From: Alphaproteobacteria bacterium
GTDB taxonomy: Bacteria > Pseudomonadota > Alphaproteobacteria > Rhizobiales > Xanthobacteraceae
Length of the DNA stretch: 61,683 nt
Assembly: GCA_009781045.1 (NCBI GenBank)
Contig: WQYW01000007.1
Span: 1-61,683, forward strand
Direction of reading: 5' to 3'
The notes under the pieces are model-generated. The model was not told the DNA's origin, did not search any database, and saw nothing but the letters and a program-made list of their open reading frames with translations. Positions 27,856-36,700 of this stretch are shown here, piece after piece. The translations under genes were made by a program, and so were the position numbers. Every line of letters starts with the position of its first letter. Position 1 is the first letter of the stretch.

Positions 27856-28632
27856 TCAGCGGTTCCTGTTGGCAGGCTTGCGCTTTTCGATGAAGGCGGC
27901 CATGCCCTCGGAGCGGTCTTCCAGCGCGAAGGTGGAGTGAAACAGGTTGCGCTCCAGGCAGAGGCCTTCGGTCAACGTGGTCTCGAACGCCCGATTGACG
28001 GCTTCCTTGGCCATCGCGGCCGCCGGCTGCGACATTGAGGCGATCTTTTCGGCGGCAGCCATCACCTCGTCCATCAGCTTGTCGGTGGGCACCACGCGGC
28101 TGACCAGACCGCTCCGCTCCGCCTCGGCAGCGTCCATGGTCCGCCCGGTGAGGCAGAGATCCATGGTCTTGGCCTTGCCGATCGCCCGCGGCAGGCGCTG
28201 GGTGCCGCCGATGCCCGGAATGGTCCCAAGCAGGATCTCGGGCTGGCCGAATTTGGCGTTCTCGGCAGCGATAATAATGTCACACATCATCGCCAGTTCG
28301 CAGCCACCGCCAAGCGCATAGCCCGCAACCGCAGCAATGGTCGGTTTCCGGCAAAGCGCGATGCGATCGCCGCCAACGGAAGGAAAATCCTCGGAGAACA
28401 TGTCAATGAAGCCCTTGGGCTGCATTTCCTTGATGTCGGCACCTGCGGCGAAGGCCTTTTCGTTACCGGTGATGACGATGCAGCCGATTGCACTGTCTTT
28501 CTCAAAGCCGTCGACCGCAGCTGCGATCTCACGACAGACGCTGAACGACAGCGCATTCAGCATCTTCGGCCGATTGAGTTTGATAATGCCGACCGCGCCT
28601 TTGTTTTCGACGATGATGTGTTCGAAGCTCAT
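27856..28632 (-). CDS. enoyl-CoA hydratase
   Basis: This crotonase-family protein hydrates trans-2-enoyl-CoA in beta-oxidation or in amino-acid and aromatic degradation. At 258 residues it has the normal length. The oxyanion-hole segments are visible ([12 protein letters not shown] and [18 protein letters not shown]), and the catalytic glutamates fall in CELAMMCD and in [20 protein letters not shown]. The C-terminal FIEKRKP is typical. Substrate chain length is not clear. It stands alone between czc-associated and hypothetical genes. Confidence 0.93.
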   Translation of the reverse strand: MSFEHIIVENKGAVGIIKLNRPKMLNALSFSVCREIAAAVDGFEKDSAIGCIVITGNEKAFAAGADIKEMQPKGFIDMFSEDFPSVGGDRIALCRKPTIAAVAGYALGGGCELAMMCDIIIAAENAKFGQPEILLGTIPGIGGTQRLPRAIGKAKTMDLCLTGRTMDAAEAERSGLVSRVVPTDKLMDEVMAAAEKIASMSQPAAAMAKEAVNRAFETTLTEGLCLERNLFHSTFALEDRSEGMAAFIEKRKPANRNR

Positions 28633-28898
28633 GCCAGACCCGTTTTTGATGAAGGGGCCGCAATCTGCCCGCTGCCGTCGACAGCCGCAAGAGTTCGTCA
28701 GGTCCGGGTATGCGCCCAGTCAATCCGCCAGGCCTGATTCGTGGCGATGCTTTCTTCCCTGAGGACAGCCGCTGGTCGATTTTTGAGCGGCCGGAGAGAC
28801 GTCAACCCGTCATCGGCACAAATTCGGCTTTTCCACAAAAGAGACTTGATTTGCATGTGTTTCGGTGTTCATGCTTCTTTCCATTGGGCGAGTGGACT

Positions 28899-29327
28899 AT
28901 GGCGGACGACGGGGCAAATGGCACGGGGGTGGCGGCGCGCTGGTGCGCGCTCGCTGAGCGTCGCCTGAATCATCTCATCGGAATGTTCGAAACCGGGCGC
29001 TGGCGCTGGTACAGCCGCAGCGAGGCCGCGTTTCTTGAGGACATCAAGGAAGCAAAAGACGCGGTTGAGATGTGGCGGGCACTCGCCGCGACACTGCCGC
29101 CGCCGGTCTCGCTGGGCCGGGAAGTGCTGGGGCGGTCGCAGAAGCTGTCCTGGCGTGAATATCTCCAGGGCGAGCGTCGTGCAGGAGCACCAGGCAGCGA
29201 AAATGCCGGGCAGGCAGAACCACCCGCGCGGGCGCGCAAAGGCACCGAGGGCAGTTCCGGATCCGGAAAACAGACCCGGGAAAATGCCAAGTCGTCTCGC
29301 TACCCCTTCCTGAAGACAAAAATCTAG
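28899..29327 (+). CDS. small protein, possibly TIGR03809-like
   Basis: The 142-residue protein has a helical N-terminal part (ARWCALAERRLNHLIGMFETGRWRWYSRSEAAFLEDIKEAKDAVEMW) resembling a short family known from Bradyrhizobium relatives (TIGR03809). A disordered, charged C-terminal tail rich in Gly, Glu and Lys follows. The start at ATG 28899 is preferred because the upstream frame is unlike protein. Its function is unknown. The family match is from memory of the pattern and has not been searched. Confidence 0.5.
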   Translation: MADDGANGTGVAARWCALAERRLNHLIGMFETGRWRWYSRSEAAFLEDIKEAKDAVEMWRALAATLPPPVSLGREVLGRSQKLSWREYLQGERRAGAPGSENAGQAEPPARARKGTEGSSGSGKQTRENAKSSRYPFLKTKI

Positions 29328-29400
29328 CTCAACGCCGCCGCAAGACGGCGGAAACACACGCGAAAACAACCTGTTCTGGCATCCGCATGCGCGTAGCGCC

Positions 29401-29871
29401 TCATTTCGCGGACTTCCCGGGGGTCAGATCCGTGGGCCTGGCGGGTTTCCTGGGCTTGGCACCCTTGGTGCCTTTGGCGGCGACTTTCGGCTCTGGGGGT
29501 AGGGGCGGGTTTGCTGCTGGCGGTGGCGACGGGGGAGTTTCCACGCATCGATTGCGCTGCCAGGCCTTGTCCACGTAATGCGACTGACCCTTTACGGCGA
29601 CGACGTCGTTGCCATAGACCATCTCGGCGACCACAGAGCCGCCGACGCCGGTTTCGGCCTTGCTTCGCAGTTTCTGCAATTCCTCGCTGCGGGTGGCAAG
29701 ATTTTTCCGTTCCCCCTCAAGCTGCTTGCAGTCCCACAGGTCATATTTCCCGGGATCGGCAAAGGCCGGGCTGAGGGTTTCGCTCATGTCGGCGCAACCG
29801 CACAACGTGAAACCGCCCGCGATCAATGCGGACAAGAACAGACTGCGCCTCAGGCCACGGGAAACAGGCAT
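29401..29871 (-). CDS. small lipoprotein, unknown function
   Basis: The 156-residue protein has a lipoprotein signal with the lipobox LCGC (residues about 23-26). A helical core DLWDCKQLEGERKNLATRSEE has two cysteines that could pair with the later NRCVE, and a Pro- and Lys-rich tail follows. It resembles a small conserved family of Hyphomicrobiales whose members carry the YDLWDCKQL..ER segment. It would sit in the inner or outer membrane facing the periplasm. No function is known. Confidence 0.6.
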   Translation of the reverse strand: MPVSRGLRRSLFLSALIAGGFTLCGCADMSETLSPAFADPGKYDLWDCKQLEGERKNLATRSEELQKLRSKAETGVGGSVVAEMVYGNDVVAVKGQSHYVDKAWQRNRCVETPPSPPPAANPPLPPEPKVAAKGTKGAKPRKPARPTDLTPGKSAK

Positions 29872-30068
29872 GGTGAATTGATAATCCGGTTGAAAACCCT
29901 AAAACGACTGTCGCCTGATAGAGACGCCGGCACGTTCAAAGCAAGCCGAAATGTCGAGATTGAGGCAATTTTTTGTCGGAATTTCTCAGTCTGGGAGAGA
30001 TGGTTCGGCGGCAGGTTGGTTCTCGCTGTGGGAGATCGGGCAAGATTGATGACCACCCGAGTAGGTAC
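29872..30068. other. flank upstream of the CRISPR array
   Basis: This short stretch separates the lipoprotein gene from the first, degenerate CRISPR repeat. I see no convincing promoter pair reading into the array; a TTGATG at 30045 has no matching -10. This is consistent with promoters carried inside the repeats rather than a leader on this side. Confidence 0.4.
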
Positions 30069-32152
30069 GCCGTGATTTCCCTACCGATTTCCCGGTGGGA
30101 GGCTGCGTGAAGGTGGGCGCGATCGCCGTTTCCTGCCGTGGTTTCCCTACCGATTTCCCGGTGGTAGGCTCCTGATTACGCCGCTGTGCGCGGACTATTC
30201 GCCGTGGTTTCCCTACCGATTTCCCGGTGGTAGGCTCGCCGCGCTATGAGCAGGGCGATACCGTGAGCCGTGGTTTCCCTACCGATTTCCCGGTGGTAGG
30301 CTGAGAAAGAGAGGCGGGAGAAGCGGGCGCACGCCGTGGTTTCCCTACCGATTTCCCGGTGGTAGGCTTGATCCGGAGGAGGATATCTCCCCGCCCTCGC
30401 CGTGGTTTCCCTACCGATTTCCCGGTGGTAGGCTCGGAGCGCCTTCGGAGGACGCGCAGCAGCGGCCGTGGTTTCCCTACCGATTTCCCGGTGGTAGGCT
30501 CCGGGACTCCATCGACAATTGGTGGTGTCCGCCGTGGTTTCCCTACCGATTTCCCGGTGGTAGGCTTTGCAGGCCGGCAACCAGGGCGCGAGCCGCGGCC
30601 GTGGTTTCCCTACCGATTTCCCGGTGGTAGGCTGCCCGGGCGCTTGCCGAGCTGCGCGGCCCCGCCGTGGTTTCCCTACCGATTTCCCGGTGGTAGGCTT
30701 CCCGCCCTCGGTGATGAAGTGGCCGTAGCGCCGTGGTTTCCCTACCGATTTCCCGGTGGTAGGCTCGCCCTCGCTGTCGCTGATCGAAAGATGCAGCCGT
30801 GGTTTCCCTACCGATTTCCCGGTGGTAGGCTGGAGTCGTGGCGGCCGTGCAGACAATCCGCGCCGTGGTTTCCCTACCGATTTCCCGGTGGTAGGCTGCC
30901 TACAGCCTCGCCGAAGCGCGACAGATCGCCGTGGTTTCCCTACCGATTTCCCGGTGGTAGGCTGAAGAGGTTGCGGAGCTGAGTGCTCCACGGGCCGTGG
31001 TTTCCCTACCGATTTCCCGGTGGTAGGCTTGTACTGCGCCTTGACCACGCGACTTCCCTGCCGTGGTTTCCCTACCGATTTCCCGGTGGTAGGCTGCGCG
31101 GTCTCTGCGACTTCTGGCGTTTCGCGCCGTGGTTTCCCTACCGATTTCCCGGTGGTAGGCTACCAGGCGATTGGAGCGATCGGTCACGCGCGCCGTGGTT
31201 TCCCTACCGATTTCCCGGTGGTAGGCTTCGGTGCCAACGCGGCATACGACGTTATTAGCCGTGGTTTCCCTACCGATTTCCCGGTGGTAGGCTACTGGTG
31301 GCTCAAGGCCGCCAAATTGATCAGCCGTGGTTTCCCTACCGATTTCCCGGTGGTAGGCTGCTGCGGCCTGTCGCTCCGGGGCGCAGCAGGCCGTGGTTTC
31401 CCTACCGATTTCCCGGTGGTAGGCTACTTGTCCATCGGGATCGCCCAAGGGTGGCGCCGTGGTTTCCCTACCGATTTCCCGGTGGTAGGCTGCTCTGGTG
31501 GTCCCCGCCAGAGCAGTCGAGGCCGTGGTTTCCCTACCGATTTCCCGGTGGTAGGCTGCCTGCCCTCGGCTTACATCTGGTCTGGAAGCCGTGGTTTCCC
31601 TACCGATTTCCCGGTGGTAGGCTGGAGTTCGCGCAAACGAGCGACGTTGTCGTGCCGTGGTTTCCCTACCGATTTCCCGGTGGTAGGCTCTATGGCGCGG
31701 GAGCGGCCGACGGCTGCTGGCCGTGGTTTCCCTACCGATTTCCCGGTGGTAGGCTAACTGCATGCAATCGCCAACAACCTGAAGGGCCGTGGTTTCCCTA
31801 CCGATTTCCCGGTGGTAGGCTTCATACCGGGCGAGCAGATTGTACCAGGCGGCCGTGGTTTCCCTACCGATTTCCCGGTGGTAGGCTGTCCTCCCGGCTC
31901 ACGTGACGGGTGTAGTGAGCCGTGGTTTCCCTACCGATTTCCCGGTGGTAGGCTGAACCTCTTCGATCCTTCTGCATGCTACGTGCCGTGGTTTCCCTAC
32001 CGATTTCCCGGTGGTAGGCTCCAAGCCCTTGGAATGGTACGACGAGGAGAGCCGTGGTTTCCCTACCGATTTCCCGGTGGTAGGCTCGCAGGGGTTATAG
32101 GTGCTTTCACTGGGGTGCCGTGGTTTCCCTACCGATTTCCCGGTGGTAGGCT
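30069..32152 (+). CRISPR. type II-C CRISPR array, 32 repeats and 31 spacers
   Basis: The array has 32 copies of a 36-bp repeat that starts GCCGTGGTTTCCC and ends GGTGGTAGGCT. Twenty-nine spacers are 30 bp and two are 31 bp (30567-30597 and 31888-31918), so the period is 66 bp. All spacers are distinct. The 31 downstream repeats appear identical by eye. The first repeat (30069-30104) differs at two positions, GTGATTT and GGTGGGAGGCT. The strand is set by the tracrRNA anti-repeat at 36611-36635, which pairs with the plus-strand repeat 5' end. The array therefore reads toward the cas genes, and the degenerate repeat is at its transcriptional start. The repeat 3' end TGGTAGGCT resembles an extended -10 element, as in other II-C repeats. 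Confidence 0.98.
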
Positions 32153-32180
32153 CCGAACGGCAGAAGACACTGAAAATGCA

Positions 32181-32213
32181 CTGATTTCCGCCAAAAAGTC
32201 AGGCGGAAATCAG
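32181..32213. terminator. perfect 12-bp palindrome between array and cas2
   Basis: CTGATTTCCGCC (32181-32192) and GGCGGAAATCAG (32202-32213) form a perfect 12-bp stem with a 9-nt loop. It lies 28 bp after the last repeat, and its right arm covers the cas2 stop codon (32210-32212). The array (plus) and cas operon (minus) converge here, so a bidirectional terminator is the simplest reading. No long T tract follows on either strand. It could instead be part of the acquisition-side leader. Confidence 0.6.
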
Positions 32214-32515
32214 AGCAGAACCAGCTGTTTTGGCGCGTTTTTCTCATTGAAAGTCGCCTCCCCGAGCAATAGCTTCATCCGTGCATACTGGCGATCGGTT
32301 ACCTGAAGGGCACGGACGCTGCCGCGCGGTGGCAATTTTTTTGTTACACGTTGCTCGTGCTTTTCTCCAGCGTTTTCGCCTCGACAGACGCGGGAGTAGA
32401 CAGACCATTGCAGCATAATGAAGCCATCGTCTTTCAGGAATTGGCGAAAGCGATTCGCGTTGCGACGGTCGGTTTTGGTGCCGACTGGCAGATCGAAGAA
32501 AACTAATATCCACAC
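32210..32515 (-). CDS. cas2: Cas2, CRISPR adaptation protein
   Basis: Cas2 forms the Cas1-Cas2 integrase that inserts new spacers. The 101-residue product starts WILVFFDLPVGTKTDRRNAN after its initiator, the standard beta1 strand with the conserved Asp. I chose the GTG at 32515 because a perfect GAGGAGG lies 8 nt upstream (32524-32530); a longer ATG frame from 32548 would overlap cas1 and start with non-family residues. It is 20 bp downstream of cas1 and is the last gene of the cas operon. Confidence 0.93.
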   Translation of the reverse strand: MWILVFFDLPVGTKTDRRNANRFRQFLKDDGFIMLQWSVYSRVCRGENAGEKHEQRVTKKLPPRGSVRALQVTDRQYARMKLLLGEATFNEKNAPKQLVLL

Positions 32516-32535
32516 GAAACGAACCTCCTCGCTTT

Positions 32536-33435
32536 TCACGGGTCCCACTCCAGTTCTGGCAGTTCGAGAAGCGCTGGCTTTTCAAATTCCAAAGCGCGTG
32601 AGAAGCTTGCGGCGGCCATTTCAGCCGCGACAAGAAGCGATACTTTTTCATTACCCACTTTGCCGTTCAGGAAGAGCACGCCTGCCATCGCGCGGCGATG
32701 TTCCAGAGTCAGGTCTCCGCTCTTGTCTGTGCCCCCGGGAACCGTCTTGCATGCAAGAACATCGACAAAAGGCCGGAATGGTTCAACGAGATCGTCTGCA
32801 AGGTTGAAAGCGTTCGCAGATCCATCGTGTTTGACGCCGAATGCCGGCAAAAAGCCCGATGCAACAAGTGCACGTGCAACCCCGGCACGCACCACAGCAT
32901 AACCGTAATTCAGCATCTTGTTGCGGAGATCGCTATCGTCATCGCGGACAAAATCTCTGAACAGATGCGACCAATAGAAGCGCGCCGCCCGGGCTTCAAC
33001 ATTCGAGGGATCGCCGGGTTCCACATGGCGAGCGATTTCCATAAGCGTGGTCGCACTTTCACGATCCAGAATTGAGAGGGACGCTGCCTGATTCAGTATC
33101 TTACGGCGAACGATTGTCTGCCACAACCGCCTCTTCATGCTGTCTTTTGCATCAACCTGAAGTTTTGCCACCGCCCCTTGTCTATGGTGGCGATGAAAGG
33201 GCAGAGCAAGACCGGAAGGAGTGTGTCGGTCGTCTGTGAAAACCACCGCAATCCCAGCTTCCATGCATGCGCTCACAAGTGCGCTCGAAAACACTGCCTG
33301 AGGTGTGTCAATCACGATCCAGGCAATATCCTCAAGAGCGAGCCGGATTTCGCCAGCGTCCTGTTTAACGCAAATCTGACGGTCAGCCAGCGACAGTTTC
33401 GCTGCGTTCGTCAGATGCAGGCCTCGCCACGCCAT
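32536..33435 (-). CDS. cas1: Cas1, type II CRISPR integrase
   Basis: Cas1 is the metal-dependent integrase of spacer acquisition. The 299-residue protein has the type II Cas1 N-terminus (MAWRGLHLTNAAKLSL) and the active-site residues E148 in NVEARAARFYW, H203 in VKHDGSANAFNLADDL and an acidic pair, D215 and E218, just after. Its start overlaps the cas9 3' end by 25 bp and has a GAGG upstream, so it is translationally linked to cas9. No cas4 or csn2 is present, which fits subtype II-C. Confidence 0.95.
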   Translation of the reverse strand: MAWRGLHLTNAAKLSLADRQICVKQDAGEIRLALEDIAWIVIDTPQAVFSSALVSACMEAGIAVVFTDDRHTPSGLALPFHRHHRQGAVAKLQVDAKDSMKRRLWQTIVRRKILNQAASLSILDRESATTLMEIARHVEPGDPSNVEARAARFYWSHLFRDFVRDDDSDLRNKMLNYGYAVVRAGVARALVASGFLPAFGVKHDGSANAFNLADDLVEPFRPFVDVLACKTVPGGTDKSGDLTLEHRRAMAGVLFLNGKVGNEKVSLLVAAEMAAASFSRALEFEKPALLELPELEWDP

Positions 33436-36400
33436 GTCCGAACCTCGCCAGGAATTTCAAACTTCCGACCAAGACGATCAATGACGAACTTACGAAAACT
33501 GGAAAGCGTCTTGACCCCAATGCTTCGGATCGTCTTGGAATTTGTTTCCATTGGGGACAAGTTGATTGCACCAGTGGTCCGATCCATGCTCCGAAAATAT
33601 CCTTCAATCATCTCGCCATTCGACTTTGTGAGTTTCAGATAACACATTGGATTGAGCGACCAGACAAACTCAAAATTGTCGTCGATTAGCGTCCAATTAC
33701 TTTCGGCTTTATTGCCGATCACCGCCCTGTTCGGCGGAGACTCCAGTGTAACAATCTGATGGGGGTAGATGGGCACCACATGAAATTCAAAGGCGCCTTT
33801 TTTGTTCTTCTTCCGGAAAACATCAACCCGAGCCATGTCGCCGCGATCTACAGCACCTCCGTTCAATTCGACTGCAACCTTGTTCGTTGATCTGATGCGC
33901 ACTTTTCGCACGACATCACCCTTTGGGGACCGCGGTGGCTTGTCCTTCGGCTTCCCGCTAGCGATCCAAACACGAAGATTTTCTACCAGATCATCTCGCA
34001 ATTTCCGTGGATCAGCTATCTTTCCATAGGGTTCGGGAACAGGGATCTTGTCCAGGTCGTCTTCCGTCAGCTTTTCAATTGGTCGGCGCTCAAATAAGGC
34101 TGTTTCGCCATCAATTTCACGAATTTGCCTGATCGTTGCATCGTGAGCCTTTCCACGCGCGCGGCGACGTTCGGCGCGGGAGACGAAAATGCCAGCTGAG
34201 CCATAGACAGTCTCTTCAACGCCCAGGCGGAAGCCTGGCCAAGGTTGACTGCAATGGAAGATATCGTCCTGGCGACCTTCGCTTTCCCGCTTCTGAATCT
34301 CTTTGGTCAGACGATTCAGCAAGCTTTCGCTTGTTGCAGCCAGCACGAGCGCATCGACTGCGTGATGCCTGTCGTCCTCGACCCGCTTTCCGGCTTCCTT
34401 TTTGAGGCCTTCAAGTCCCCACGCGCGCCGGAGGGCTGAGGTGATCGAACCAGGGCGTGTGAAAACCCGCCGTTCTCCCTCATGTGCGGGAAACATCCGT
34501 TTCAGTTCGTCGGCAAGCAGTCGCGTGGCCCATTGGGTGTCGGTCAGGTTGCGCGCCTTGAATTTTTCTTCGAAATTTCCCGCATCCTTGATGCAGTAGT
34601 TACGCTTCTTGCGTCCCTTGACTTCCTTCAGACTTTCAACGCGGGCGACGTATTCCATCCATTCCTGTTCTGTCTTCTCGGTTTCGAACCACTCGAAAGG
34701 TGTTCGCCCGCGCTTGTCCTGGTTGGCCTTCGTTGTGCAGAGCGTTTTGTTTATATACGAGTTGTCTCCAAAACGACTCCACGGCAGAATATGATCAACC
34801 TGATATCGTGTGTCATTTGCTTTGATCCCGCCAGGGTCTATAGGATTGCCAGAATAAATGCACTTGAAATTCTGCTCCTTGGCGAGTTCATATCTTAAGA
34901 GTTCATCGTCACTTGGAGCACGATCAAGGAGTTCTTGCGCCTCTTTCCGGCGCCTTTCTTTCTCGACGTTGCGTTGTTCAATTCCTTCGCTTATCGCTTT
35001 GCGCTCTTCTGCGCTCTTGCCGACAGACCGGGCGAGTTCGATATGGATGATGTCGATGGGGCCATATTCACGCGTAACAGCGCGGACCTGCTTGATCGCC
35101 TCGGAAAAGGCCTTTCGGGTCACTGGACTGCCAATCTGTTCAAGCGAAACGGATGGGCGCGCGGTGTGGTCGTAACCGACACGCGCACAGGCCTCCGAGA
35201 AGACCATCCCCTGGCGTAGGCCAGGAATGATGTTGCGCGCAGCCAGCGAAGAAATATGGGCAGCCTTGCTGAAGTCCCTGAAATCACCGTCGGCCACCGC
35301 CTGCGTCAATCGGTCAACAATTGGGGCGTCAAGGCCCACTTCGTCGAGACCTCTGCGGATGGAATCCACATCTTCACGAAACGAAAGAATTTCTGCGACA
35401 CGATCAAGTTTTTCAGGTGATCGCAATAAAGACTGCCAAGGGGCATCGCCGAGAACGTTGCGCAGGACACAGGTGCCGAACGCCGCGCCGCCCATTCGCG
35501 CAGCCACGTCGACGCCTTCCTTGTCGGGGGCAATGCCGGCAAAACGCACGTTTGGATCGAGGTCGAGGCGCTTGCGCAAGGTCTTGAAAGTAATGCTCTT
35601 CTGCTCACCGAAGTGCTTTGCCGCGATGGCGATTTCGTCGGGTGTCAGCATTCTCTCGACACGGCCGACAGTCAATCGCAAATTTACCAGTCGCGAAAGA
35701 AAGCGGAAAATTTCGAAGGACGGTGAGCACCGGGCGGTGCGCTTCTCGCCTGGCTCAAATGGACACTCGCCAACCACATCTTCGCTGTCCTGCAATGGAC
35801 GCTGGAAGAAGGCAGCGCCCGCGAACGATCGCTCAAACTGCTCGGTGGCAGCAGAGCTTCCGAGCCGACGCTGAGCGCGGAAGATTGCGCGTACTTCATC
35901 TTCGAGATCCGAGCGTTTGGCGGTATGCGAATAATCTTTGTCTCGATTACGTTTCCGATCTGCGAATTTCGGATCGTTGGCGATCATGTCGCCGAAAGAA
36001 TGGTATTGGGCGAGGCCTTCGCGCGTGGCCTCCATTGCCTTCTTCATTTTGGACGTTTCGTCCGCGGCATTTGCGCCAGCCTCTTTCTTGGAGTTTGAGC
36101 GGAAACCACGATGGCGGGCGATATGGCCGAGAACAACCGCAAATTCATCGTTGGTCAAGAGACGCATGTGCGCAGCGGCGCGAAGTGTCCAGGGCGTAAC
36201 TTGTGAACCTGCGGCAGTCGGCGGGATTCGACGCAATGCGTGGTGGAGAGCTTCCGGTGTGTGATCCGGCAGCACGCGAAATTCAACGAGCAATCTCCGG
36301 ATGAGATTCATGCGCTGCCGACGACGACGAATAATTCGCCGTTGACCACGTGCTTTCCGGCGATCGGCACTCTTCGGCTCCCCCGTCTTGTCTATGAGAG

Positions 36401-36530
36401 GGGCGTCGAAACAGCGAACGCCGGCAGCAATGATGTTTCCGTCATTCTCGCCAACCTCGATAACTCCCCAACCGCAGGATGCGATTCCGAGGTCAATTCC
36501 GAGAATGCGCCGATAGCCGCGTGCGCTCAT
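33411..36530 (-). CDS. cas9: Cas9, type II-C RNA-guided nuclease
   Basis: Cas9 uses a crRNA-tracrRNA duplex to cut matching DNA. The 1039-residue protein is in the compact II-C range. Visible parts: RuvC-I with D13 (RRILGIDLGIASCGWG), an Arg-rich bridge helix (residues 57-80), RuvC-II with E498 (IDIIHIELARSVG), an HNH domain with D579, H580 and N603 (YQVDHILPWSRFGDN), and RuvC-III with H723 and D726 (DDRHHAVDALVLAA). The H580-N603 spacing equals that in SpCas9. All catalytic residues are present. The start at 36530 has an AGGTGG upstream and lies about 36 nt after the predicted transcription start; a longer frame to 36593 would overlap the promoter. The PAM-interacting C-terminus cannot be read for specificity. 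Confidence 0.97.
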   Translation of the reverse strand: MSARGYRRILGIDLGIASCGWGVIEVGENDGNIIAAGVRCFDAPLIDKTGEPKSADRRKARGQRRIIRRRRQRMNLIRRLLVEFRVLPDHTPEALHHALRRIPPTAAGSQVTPWTLRAAAHMRLLTNDEFAVVLGHIARHRGFRSNSKKEAGANAADETSKMKKAMEATREGLAQYHSFGDMIANDPKFADRKRNRDKDYSHTAKRSDLEDEVRAIFRAQRRLGSSAATEQFERSFAGAAFFQRPLQDSEDVVGECPFEPGEKRTARCSPSFEIFRFLSRLVNLRLTVGRVERMLTPDEIAIAAKHFGEQKSITFKTLRKRLDLDPNVRFAGIAPDKEGVDVAARMGGAAFGTCVLRNVLGDAPWQSLLRSPEKLDRVAEILSFREDVDSIRRGLDEVGLDAPIVDRLTQAVADGDFRDFSKAAHISSLAARNIIPGLRQGMVFSEACARVGYDHTARPSVSLEQIGSPVTRKAFSEAIKQVRAVTREYGPIDIIHIELARSVGKSAEERKAISEGIEQRNVEKERRRKEAQELLDRAPSDDELLRYELAKEQNFKCIYSGNPIDPGGIKANDTRYQVDHILPWSRFGDNSYINKTLCTTKANQDKRGRTPFEWFETEKTEQEWMEYVARVESLKEVKGRKKRNYCIKDAGNFEEKFKARNLTDTQWATRLLADELKRMFPAHEGERRVFTRPGSITSALRRAWGLEGLKKEAGKRVEDDRHHAVDALVLAATSESLLNRLTKEIQKRESEGRQDDIFHCSQPWPGFRLGVEETVYGSAGIFVSRAERRRARGKAHDATIRQIREIDGETALFERRPIEKLTEDDLDKIPVPEPYGKIADPRKLRDDLVENLRVWIASGKPKDKPPRSPKGDVVRKVRIRSTNKVAVELNGGAVDRGDMARVDVFRKKNKKGAFEFHVVPIYPHQIVTLESPPNRAVIGNKAESNWTLIDDNFEFVWSLNPMCYLKLTKSNGEMIEGYFRSMDRTTGAINLSPMETNSKTIRSIGVKTLSSFRKFVIDRLGRKFEIPGEVRTWRGEACI

Positions 36531-36572
36531 TTCGCCACCTGTCAACAGAAACCAGACGGAACCAGAAATTTT

Positions 36573-36601
36573 ATTATTGACGTTATCGTGCACTTAGGCA
36601 A
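36573..36601 (-). promoter_or_regulatory. predicted cas operon promoter
   Basis: On the minus strand TTGCCT (36596-36601) and AATAAT (36573-36578) are separated by exactly 17 bp. This would start transcription near 36566, giving a leader of about 36 nt before the cas9 start at 36530. It occupies the same DNA as the tracrRNA promoter on the other strand. Confidence 0.6.
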
Positions 36602-36605
36602 TCAT
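36577..36605 (+). promoter_or_regulatory. predicted tracrRNA promoter
   Basis: TTGACG (36577-36582) and AATCAT (36600-36605) are separated by 17 bp. The predicted start near 36612 falls on the first bases of the anti-repeat, as expected for a short tracrRNA. It overlaps the cas9 promoter almost base for base. Confidence 0.65.
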
Positions 36606-36610
36606 GCTCT

Positions 36611-36700
36611 GGGAAATCGGTTGGAAAACCACGGCAAGCAACGAGAACTTCGGTAAACGTTGCGAAGGATTACCCCCGTTGCGGAACCCGCAACGGGGGG
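36611..36700 (+). ncRNA. tracrRNA
   Basis: The anti-repeat GGGAAATCGG...AACCACGGC (36611-36635) is the reverse complement of the repeat 5' part with two mismatches. It is followed by a nexus-like stem GCAACG / CGTTGC (36638-36663) whose inner loop includes ACTTCGGT. A terminator hairpin follows with a perfect 12-bp stem CCCCCGTTGCGG / CCGCAACGGGGG (36673-36699). The order anti-repeat, nexus, terminator is that of known II-C tracrRNAs. The RNA would be about 90 nt. It is divergent from cas9. The T tract after the last hairpin is weak, so the exact 3' end is uncertain. Confidence 0.93.

Noticed and set aside
30176..31906. Long repeated-sequence proteins inside the CRISPR array
   Set aside because: They are the 36-bp repeats read in frame because 66 bp is a multiple of three. 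They have no start signals and the strand and period match the array.
30105..32116. Self-targeting spacers matching the window
   Set aside because: By eye none of the 31 spacers matches other DNA in the window. A computed search was not possible.
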